This document shows positions 6,528 through 11,913 of a stretch of DNA of 11,913 bases, one piece after another. The stretch lies in assembly GCA_047620505.1 (NCBI GenBank), contig JBLHKS010000215.1:1-11913 (forward strand). Direction: 5' to 3'. Both the position numbers and the translations under genes were made by a program. How positions within the stretch are numbered: position 1 is the stretch's first letter; each line of letters begins with the position of its first letter. The notes below the pieces were generated by a model. That model was not told the DNA's origin and made no database searches. It saw only the letters and a list, made by a program, of their open reading frames with translations. The DNA comes from JBLHKS01 sp047620505 (lineage in GTDB: Bacteria; Verrucomicrobiota; Verrucomicrobiia; Verrucomicrobiales; DEV007).

Positions 6528-7946
6528 ATGAACACCTACTCCCAACAGTTCGGCCTCACCCGTCGCGAGTCACTCCACAAAATGGGAACCGGACTTGGCG
6601 TGCTCGGTCTCGCTGGGATCCTCGCTCAGGACGGGGCGCTGGCGACCCCAGCAGCTGCTGGTAAGTCATCCAGCCCGCTCGCCCCGAAATCGCCGCATTT
6701 CGCGCCACGAGCGAAGCACATTATCCACCTGTTTATGAACGGGGGCCCCTCTCAGGTCGACACCTTCGATCCGAAGCCAGCTCTCGCCAAATTCAACGGC
6801 AAGCGCCCCCCGAGTGCTGACCTGAAAACGGAACGAAAAACCGGCGGCTTGCTGATGTCGCCGTTCAAGTTTCAGAAGTACGGCGAGTCTGGTATAGAAG
6901 TAAGCGAGCTGTTTCCCCACGTCGGTTCCTGCATCGATGACATCTGCGTGATCCGTTCGATGCACACGAACATCCCGAACCACGAACCGGCGTTGCTGAT
7001 GATGAACAGCGGTGAGACGCAGCCGACGCGGCCCGCAATGGGATCGTGGTTGCAGTACGGGCTCGGTAGTGAGAATCAGAATCTGCCCGGCTTTGTGGTG
7101 CTCTGCCCGGGTAAGCCGGTTGTTGGGCCTCAGCTGTGGAGTAACAGTTTCCTGCCCGGCATTTATCAGGGCACGCACATCAATCACGCCGAAAGCGTCG
7201 ACCCGCAAAAAGTCATCCGCGATATCAACAATCCGTATCTCACGAGCGGCGATCAACGGCATCAGCTTGACCTTCTGAAACGCATGAACGAGCTGCATCT
7301 GGAGCGGCGCGGCGGTCGTGACAATCGGCTTGAAGCGCGAATCGAATCCCTCGAAATGGCGTTCCGGATGCAGACCGAGGCGCAGACGGTTTTTGATCTG
7401 GGGCGAGAGACGGAGGCGACTCGCGAAGCCTACGGTTCCGGCCAATTCGCGAACGGCTGCCTCGCCGCACGGCGGCTTGTTGAGAGCGGGGTGCGAATGG
7501 TGCAGGTCTACTATGGCAACGGGCAGCCATGGGACGATCACGGCAACATCAAAGCGCACGCCGACAAGGCAAAGAACGTCGACCAGCCGATCGCGGCGCT
7601 CATCAACGATCTCAAGGATCGGGGACTGTTGGACGATACATTGATCATCTGGGGCGGCGAGTTTGGCAGGACTCCCGTAGCGGAAAACGGAAACGGCCGG
7701 GACCACAACCACCACGGATTCACCATGTGGCTGGCTGGAGGCGGCGTGAAAGGCGGCATGACCTACGGCGCAACGGACGAATTCGGATTCGCCGCAGTCG
7801 AGAACAAGGTCCACGTCCACGATCTACACGCCACCATCCTGCATCTGATGGGCCTCGACCATGAGAAGCTCACATTCCGCTACAGCGGCCGCGACTTTCG
7901 ACTAACCGACGTGCATGGACGTGTGATTCACGAGCTGTTTGCTTAG
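6528..7946 (+). CDS. Tat-exported DUF1501 family protein
   Basis: A 472-residue DUF1501 protein, full length for the family. The N-terminus carries a Tat signal (LTRRESL at residues 10-16, then a Gly/Leu/Ala-rich hydrophobic stretch to about 45). The body begins with HIIHLFMNGGPSQVDTFDPKP (residues 64-84), the usual DUF1501 opening. Late motifs include WGGEFGRTP (375-383) and RDHNHHGF (391-398). The fold is related to the alkaline phosphatase/sulfatase superfamily, and these His/Asp motifs would fit a metal site, but no enzymatic activity can be stated. It starts 6 bases after the DUF1549/DUF1553 gene, the usual PVC two-gene arrangement, which suggests the two proteins act together outside the cytoplasm. 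It has no Shine-Dalgarno sequence and probably relies on coupling with the upstream gene. One palindrome copy lies in its signal-peptide region. Confidence 0.93.
   Translation: MNTYSQQFGLTRRESLHKMGTGLGVLGLAGILAQDGALATPAAAGKSSSPLAPKSPHFAPRAKHIIHLFMNGGPSQVDTFDPKPALAKFNGKRPPSADLKTERKTGGLLMSPFKFQKYGESGIEVSELFPHVGSCIDDICVIRSMHTNIPNHEPALLMMNSGETQPTRPAMGSWLQYGLGSENQNLPGFVVLCPGKPVVGPQLWSNSFLPGIYQGTHINHAESVDPQKVIRDINNPYLTSGDQRHQLDLLKRMNELHLERRGGRDNRLEARIESLEMAFRMQTEAQTVFDLGRETEATREAYGSGQFANGCLAARRLVESGVRMVQVYYGNGQPWDDHGNIKAHADKAKNVDQPIAALINDLKDRGLLDDTLIIWGGEFGRTPVAENGNGRDHNHHGFTMWLAGGGVKGGMTYGATDEFGFAAVENKVHVHDLHATILHLMGLDHEKLTFRYSGRDFRLTDVHGRVIHELFA
6648..6661. repeat. Palindromic repeat copy 5 (CCAGCAGCTGCTGG)
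   Basis: This perfect 14-base palindrome, identical to copy 1, lies at the end of the DUF1501 signal peptide. It encodes Pro-Ala-Ala-Ala-Gly with gca gct gct codons, on the opposite coding strand from copies 2 and 3. Confidence 0.8.
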
Positions 7947-7967
7947 CTTGGAAGCAGGATTGAAAAC

Positions 7968-8738
7968 TCAACCGCGCGGTTTCAAATTCGGAAAAACATT
8001 CCCCATCGCCTGCTGTAAAAGCAGACCGTCATTCCCGTAAACCACAAAGCGAGCACCTTGATCGATCGTGCGCTGAGCCTGCATAACTGTGCCGAACCAA
8101 CTGCCAGCTGCGATCTTATGTTTCGCTCCTATGTCTATAATTTTTTGAATCGTAGCGATAAGATCCGGGTGATCGTACTCTTTTGGAATCCCCATGTTGG
8201 CAGTGAGATCGCCCGGGCCCACGAACAGGGCATCGACGCCGGGAATAGAACAAATACCCTCGAGATTTTCGACTGCGGGTATCGATTCAATCATAGGAAT
8301 GAAAACAGTATCGGCGTTTTTCTCCGCGATGTAATCGCGAGTTTTGTCGCTTGGCCATTCACCCGTCGCGAGAACCTTGTCGAGTCGCTTGCCCTTTAGC
8401 GGCCGATAGATCGCGGCGGCGGCGAGGCGTTTGGCTTCCTCGAAATCTTCGACATAGGGCACGACAACGCCATCGTAGCTATCGCAAACTTTGGCGACAT
8501 CTGATTCGTCACGGCCGTGAGTGCGGGCGAGACAGGCGATGCCGCGTGCCTGAAGCGCGTGACGAAGGGGCAGAAATTCGGCGAGGTCGTATGCCGTGTG
8601 CTCCGGTGTGACGATAACGAAGTCTAGCATGTCATCCGGCAACTTCGGGACGATCGACGGATCGGTCAGATGTGCGATCAGCGTTCCGTAAACCGTTTTG
8701 CCGGCCTTGAGTTTTTCTTTAAGAATTTTTCCGCTCAT
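7968..8738 (-). CDS. HpcH/HpaI family aldolase
   Basis: A cytosolic class II (metal-dependent) aldolase of the HpcH/HpaI family, which cleaves 2-oxo-3-deoxy or 4-hydroxy-2-oxo acids into pyruvate (or a relative) and an aldehyde. From the ATG at 8738 it has 256 residues, normal for the family. Active-site equivalents are visible: PEH with His47 (general base), Arg72 in LARTHGR, metal ligand Glu151 in PMIESIPAVENL, and metal ligand Asp177 in FVGPGDLTANMG. Their spacing closely matches the known enzymes. An alternative TTG at 8756 would add six residues and overlap the upstream gene. I prefer the ATG, 4 bases after the preceding stop, because MSGKILKEKLKAG is the usual family N-terminus. It is the last gene of a cluster with two Gfo/Idh/MocA oxidoreductases and converges on the DUF1501 gene. 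The substrate is unknown; a sugar-acid derivative is plausible. Confidence 0.88.
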   Translation of the reverse strand: MSGKILKEKLKAGKTVYGTLIAHLTDPSIVPKLPDDMLDFVIVTPEHTAYDLAEFLPLRHALQARGIACLARTHGRDESDVAKVCDSYDGVVVPYVEDFEEAKRLAAAAIYRPLKGKRLDKVLATGEWPSDKTRDYIAEKNADTVFIPMIESIPAVENLEGICSIPGVDALFVGPGDLTANMGIPKEYDHPDLIATIQKIIDIGAKHKIAAGSWFGTVMQAQRTIDQGARFVVYGNDGLLLQQAMGNVFPNLKPRG

Positions 8739-8742
8739 AATA

Positions 8743-9852
8743 TCAAAGGAGGCCAAGTGCGTTTTCGCGAGTCTTCAGAGGAAATTTAACGGGACCGCCG
8801 ACACGGTGGGATTCAAACACAGAATTCAGCATCTCGATGACGATCCGCCCCTGATACACGTCGCACTCCGGGTGCCGGTCGTCACGGATCGCCTGGATCA
8901 GGTCTTTGCAGGCCACGATATTGCCTTCGAGTCGATAATCACCCTCAAAAGGCTCCGGTTTACCGATTCCCGCGCTGGTGATGATTTGCCATTTACTACC
9001 GCTCAGAGCAGGGCACCAGGCCGAGTCCTGAAGGATCGCCGCTGGCGGCAGATAACCGGTTTGAATTTCAATGATGCCTTGCGATCCCATGATCTGAAGG
9101 CCAAACCGCCACGGACGACCCGCGCCCGTTCCTCTCACGGAATCAAAGGTTGCGATGCGGCTTTCATCGAGCCCAAAGACGGCATGGACCGTATCGCCCG
9201 CGAGGGGGCCAAGCGCTTCACGACCAGGTTTTACATCAGCTTTGGTAATAGGTTTACCGTCCTGTTCGATACTGGCAAAACACCATTCAGGTTCGCCGCC
9301 TAGAACGTGAATCAAGTTCATGAGATGACTCCCCAGCACCAGCATGTCTTCACCGCCGCCTCGCTTCGCGTCTTCTTTTCCACGTCCGCGAATCTCCATG
9401 ACCTTACCAATCGCTCCGTCCTGAATCAAGCCTGACACAACATCCAAAACAGGGCTATATCGGGTCACGTAACCCAGCGCGAGTTTTACTTTGTATTTCT
9501 CAGCCGCGGCGACCATATCATCAGCCTCGGCGGGAGTGAGGCACATCGGTTTCTCCATGTAGGCGTGAATGCCACGTTCGGCAGCAGCGAGAAACATTTC
9601 GCGATGCTGATCGGGATGTCGGGTGCAGATCGAAACAATTTCCGGCTTTGTTTCATCCATCATTGCCTTGTAATCTCCGAAGCCTTTTGCTGCACCAGTT
9701 CGCTTCATTGCGGCGGCGCGACCTCCTTCGTGAGGATCGGCGATCCCTACGATTTCAACATTCTCCAGGTGCCTCCAACAGACATCGAAACCATGTCCGT
9801 AATCTCCCCGCCCCGTGTGTCCGATGATTCCTACTTTGATTTTATCCGGCAT
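8743..9852 (-). CDS. Cytosolic Gfo/Idh/MocA family oxidoreductase
   Basis: A 369-residue NAD(P)-dependent oxidoreductase. The N-terminal Rossmann domain starts directly with KVGIIGHTGRGDYGHG (residues 6-21), with no signal peptide, so it is predicted to be cytosolic. The loop is longer and more Gly/His-rich than the common GxGxxG form. Asp39 at the end of strand beta-2 (GIADP) favours NAD over NADP. The family motif EKP is at residues 100-102 (catalytic Lys101). The C-terminal domain contains LGSHLMNLIHVLGG, which takes the place of the usual His-Asp helix. In the family, such enzymes oxidise or reduce hydroxyls of sugars, inositols and their derivatives. It starts 12 bases after the exported paralogue stop and ends 4 bases before the aldolase, so the three genes probably form one operon. 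No Shine-Dalgarno sequence is seen. Confidence 0.9.
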   Translation of the reverse strand: MPDKIKVGIIGHTGRGDYGHGFDVCWRHLENVEIVGIADPHEGGRAAAMKRTGAAKGFGDYKAMMDETKPEIVSICTRHPDQHREMFLAAAERGIHAYMEKPMCLTPAEADDMVAAAEKYKVKLALGYVTRYSPVLDVVSGLIQDGAIGKVMEIRGRGKEDAKRGGGEDMLVLGSHLMNLIHVLGGEPEWCFASIEQDGKPITKADVKPGREALGPLAGDTVHAVFGLDESRIATFDSVRGTGAGRPWRFGLQIMGSQGIIEIQTGYLPPAAILQDSAWCPALSGSKWQIITSAGIGKPEPFEGDYRLEGNIVACKDLIQAIRDDRHPECDVYQGRIVIEMLNSVFESHRVGGPVKFPLKTRENALGLL

Positions 9853-9864
9853 ATTTGTAATGAG

Positions 9865-11190
9865 TTAAGCATTTCTAAGGCTCGCCCAGTGCCCGTCGCG
9901 ATAGGTCCGCGATAGCAACGCATTCGCCTCTTCGTCAGCTTGGATTGTTTCCGCTTCGCCATTGAAGAAAAAAGTCCGCTTCAAACGCGAAGCGATGTTC
10001 CCAAGATGACAGGCGGATGCGCTGAAATGACCGAGTTCGATGTCCGCTTGGGGGCGATTTCCATTACGGATGCAGTTTAGAAAATCTTCGTGATGAATCT
10101 CGGTGTTACGAGCGTTGGCACCGTCAGCTTTCATCTCCTCGATCAGTTTGTTCTTTTCGCCGTAAAGCCGGAAGCTGTCATTCTTTCCGAGCAGAATAAA
10201 CCCTTTCGTTCCGTAAAACGCATTCCCGTTCTCGTAACCTTCCAAATTATATGGAGCCCAGATCCGCATTTCAAAAATGAGCTGCTTGCGTTGCGGATCT
10301 CTTTTTGTTGGGGCGTAGTCGAAATTTACATTTTGTTTATCGGGGAATTCCTGATCGTCATCAAAAAAGAGCTTGTTGCCAATTGCGCTAACCGATTCAG
10401 GATGCCGTCCGTCGACGCCGAGTCCCCACAACGCAAGATCGAGCTCGTGAACGCCGTCATTTCCCATATCGCCTGTGCCGAAGGCGTGTCGCCAGTGCCA
10501 ATTGTAGTGCAGCCGGTTTTCGTAATACGGCACTTCCGGAGCAGGTCCGAGCCAAAGATCGTAATCGAGATTCTTGGGCGGCTTCCTGGACTTTCCATGA
10601 CCGATGTCTCGACGCTTCTGGCTGTTCCACGCTTTTGCGACTAACACATCACCAATCGCACCTTCGCGAATCAGTTCCATGGCACGTTTTACGTGAACCG
10701 AATTCCGCGCCTGCGTGCCGACTTGCACGACGCGGTCGTGTTTTCGGGCGGCTTCCACCATGAGTCGACCTTCGCGGACATTATGGGAGCATGGTTTTTC
10801 GACGTAAACATGTTTGCCCGCCTCGCAGGCCAGAATGGTGGCCGGACCATGCCAATGATCCGGTGTCGCGACCGTCACCGCATCGACAGATTTCTCTTCA
10901 AGGATGCGCCGTAAATCCTGAACGACTCGCGGTCGTTTTCCTCCGGCTTTTTCCACTTCGTCAGCAGATTGCTCCGCTCGATTCAAATCTGCATCGCAAA
11001 CAAAGGCCAAATCGACATCGCTCCGCGCGGCCAACAGCTTAGCGTGCGCCCGACCACGTCCTCCGAGACCAATCGCCCCAACAACTATTTTATCATTCGC
11101 ACCTTGAGCGAAAAGCGAGGGCGCAGCACTCGCTATAGCAATAGCTTTCACGGCAGTACGGCGAGACATGTTCACGGGATAATTTTTCAT
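9865..11190 (-). CDS. Tat-exported Gfo/Idh/MocA family oxidoreductase
   Basis: A 441-residue oxidoreductase predicted to be exported folded, with its nucleotide cofactor, by the Tat pathway. The signal is NMSRRTAVKAIAIASAAPS (residues 7-25). The Rossmann motif is VGAIGLGGRGRAHA (37-50), and Asp66 or Asp68 in VCDAD would contact the ribose. Other family motifs are TPDHWHGP (109-116), EKPCSHN (131-137, Lys132 catalytic) and GNDGVHELDLALWGLG (243-258), which holds the substrate-site Asp/His. The C-terminal half fits the longer bacterial Gfo/Idh/MocA type common in PVC genomes. The start could be the ATG at 11190 or the one at 11169, which opens with MSRR; both keep the Tat motif. It is the first gene of the minus-strand cluster. 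A GATAAT element at 11209-11204 is a possible -10, but no matching -35 is evident and it lies very near the ATG. Confidence 0.9.
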   Translation of the reverse strand: MKNYPVNMSRRTAVKAIAIASAAPSLFAQGANDKIVVGAIGLGGRGRAHAKLLAARSDVDLAFVCDADLNRAEQSADEVEKAGGKRPRVVQDLRRILEEKSVDAVTVATPDHWHGPATILACEAGKHVYVEKPCSHNVREGRLMVEAARKHDRVVQVGTQARNSVHVKRAMELIREGAIGDVLVAKAWNSQKRRDIGHGKSRKPPKNLDYDLWLGPAPEVPYYENRLHYNWHWRHAFGTGDMGNDGVHELDLALWGLGVDGRHPESVSAIGNKLFFDDDQEFPDKQNVNFDYAPTKRDPQRKQLIFEMRIWAPYNLEGYENGNAFYGTKGFILLGKNDSFRLYGEKNKLIEEMKADGANARNTEIHHEDFLNCIRNGNRPQADIELGHFSASACHLGNIASRLKRTFFFNGEAETIQADEEANALLSRTYRDGHWASLRNA

Positions 11191-11377
11191 AGTCTGTCAG
11201 GAAATTATCGAAATTTTGAATCCTTCACCAGATTCACATTTCATAATGAAAAACACGAACCTTCAGAAGGGCGCGACAACTTGGAGCGTGAAAGGAGCCC
11301 CAGTCAACTCCCAGTGACTCAGGATCGATCATGTTCATCTTCGCAGGCACAAAAACCAGCAACCATCAGGAAGGGTT

Positions 11378-11401
11378 GAGGAAAGCACTGATTGCTTCCT
11401 C
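11378..11401. repeat. Inverted repeat (imperfect hairpin)
   Basis: The plus strand reads gaggaaagca, a 5-base loop, then tgcttcctc: nine pairs with one bulged A. It lies in the 275-base gap between the right-edge gene and the exported oxidoreductase. No T-tract follows on either strand, so it may be a stabilising hairpin or a protein-binding site rather than a terminator. Confidence 0.4.
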
Positions 11402-11430
11402 TTACGATCATCTGAGTTGAAACTATATTC

Positions 11431-11465
11431 CCGGTTCATACCGGATTTGAGTTGGCTTCAGCCAA
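11431..11465 (-). terminator. Possible tandem-hairpin terminator of the right-edge gene
   Basis: Immediately after the stop codon of the right-edge gene, the minus strand has TTGGCT-GA-AGCCAA (11465-11452). It is followed by CCGGT-ATGA-ACCGG (11444-11431). Both stems are perfect but short (6 and 5 pairs), and no T-run follows, so they do not make a classical intrinsic terminator. Their position at the end of a gene is the main support. Confidence 0.35.
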
Positions 11466-11913
11466 TCAAAGGGAGCCGTAACCAAACAACCCTTTTGCCC
11501 TAATCGCCTCTGCGATTTGTCGCGGCACCTGGCTTTCCCACGACGAATCGCCAGACTGAATTTTCGTGAGGACGTCGTTGGAATAAGTGGAGAGACAGTC
11601 CGGATTGTAATCGGAAATCTTCTCAACCAGCTTGTTCTCGAGAAGATGCGCGTAGAGGTGGCGCAGATGTGGCGCCACCTCTAGATTGTCGGCGGTTGTG
11701 AGCTTTCCGGCGCGGTCCAATGATGGAAACGCATACAATTTCACCCCGCTCCGGAAAAGCTGCCCGAGAGATTCCAGTAGGCCACCGTCCATGCCGATGT
11801 AAAACTTTTCGTCGAGAACATCGCGCAGCCGAGCGATTCCGAGCGGCAAACCAATGGGTTTGGACGTGTACTGACCGAGATAGTTCACGAGGCGATGATA
11901 GCGTAGGAAATTT
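11466..11913 (-). CDS. C-terminal part of a conserved protein (possibly of a family labelled nicotinate-nucleotide adenylyltransferase)
   Basis: The gene enters from the right edge; about 149 C-terminal residues are visible. The frame is open to the edge, with residues NFLRYHRLVNYLGQY at the start, so the GTG at 11888 is unlikely to be the true start. The sequence is dense in conserved-looking segments: LVNYLGQYTSKPIGLPLG, YIGMDGGLLESLGQLF, VKLYAFPSLD, VAPHLRHLYAHLLENKLVE and IRAKGLFGYG at the end. No signal or membrane segment is visible in this part. I recall a family of roughly 450-500 residues with this C-terminus that databases label inconsistently, sometimes as nicotinic acid mononucleotide adenylyltransferase. 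That is memory, not proof, and the nucleotide-binding N-terminus is outside the window. It is probably unrelated in function to the sugar-type cluster downstream. Confidence 0.7.
   Translation of the reverse strand, partial: NFLRYHRLVNYLGQYTSKPIGLPLGIARLRDVLDEKFYIGMDGGLLESLGQLFRSGVKLYAFPSLDRAGKLTTADNLEVAPHLRHLYAHLLENKLVEKISDYNPDCLSTYSNDVLTKIQSGDSSWESQVPRQIAEAIRAKGLFGYGSL

Noticed and set aside
6666..7820. A 384-codon open frame antisense to the DUF1501 gene
   Set aside because: It lies entirely inside a clearly recognised conserved gene, shows no family motifs, and has the odd composition typical of an antisense shadow.
7970..7981. A perfect palindrome AACCGCGCGGTT at the convergent gene ends, considered as a bidirectional terminator
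   Set aside because: It encodes the last residues of the aldolase (Pro-Arg-Gly then stop), folds with only four pairs around a short loop, and has no T-tract on either side.
8739..8756. TTG start for the aldolase at 8756
   Set aside because: It would overlap the upstream stop and add six residues not typical of the family; the ATG at 8738 gives the usual N-terminus.
1..11913. CRISPR array, tRNA, rRNA, transposase or phage integration site
   Set aside because: No regularly spaced direct repeats, cloverleaf-like sequence, transposase motif or terminal inverted repeats were seen. The five palindromes are irregularly spaced, from about 450 to 3400 bases apart, unlike CRISPR repeats.

Overview
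The window looks like chromosomal DNA from the Planctomycetes-Verrucomicrobia (PVC) group. The main clue is a 1068-residue protein combining a planctomycete-type cytochrome domain (PSCyt1), DUF1549 and DUF1553, followed 6 bases later by a Tat-exported DUF1501 protein. This pairing is typical of PVC genomes, as are the exported Gfo/Idh/MocA oxidoreductase and the GxDLY-type SGNH esterase. The phylum is inferred from gene content only. Most genes lack a Shine-Dalgarno sequence.

Layout, left to right. (1) A minus-strand cluster at 1-3067: an SGNH/GDSL esterase, a Tat-exported FAD-dependent oxidoreductase 12 bases downstream, then the first 34 codons of an unidentified protein with a hydrophobic N-terminus and a strong ribosome binding site. 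(2) A 247-base divergent intergenic region (3068-3314) that holds one copy of a repeated palindrome and two long overlapping minus-strand reading frames. (3) The plus-strand pair PSCyt1/DUF1549/NPCBM/DUF1553 protein and DUF1501 protein (3315-7946). (4) A convergent minus-strand cluster at 7968-11190: Tat-exported Gfo/Idh/MocA oxidoreductase, then cytosolic Gfo/Idh/MocA oxidoreductase, then HpcH/HpaI aldolase, with gaps of 12 and 4 bases. (5) A 275-base gap with three small hairpins. (6) The C-terminal part of a conserved protein running off the right edge.

How the genes may work together (inference): nearly all the large proteins carry Sec or Tat signals and are predicted to act outside the cytoplasm, in esterase, redox, haem and carbohydrate-binding (NPCBM) roles. 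The cytosolic oxidoreductase and HpcH/HpaI aldolase could oxidise and cleave a sugar-derived acid. This fits a locus for using an acylated or unusual carbohydrate, but the substrate cannot be read from the sequence. There is no sugar transporter, sulfatase, glycoside hydrolase or regulator in the window.

The most striking unexplained signal is a perfect 12-base palindrome, CAGCAGCTGCTG. It occurs five times in 11.9 kb: three times in the FAD oxidoreductase gene, once between genes and once in the DUF1501 gene. The coding copies use two different reading frames, which points to a DNA-level element rather than a protein motif. No tRNA, rRNA, CRISPR array, transposase or known defence system was seen.
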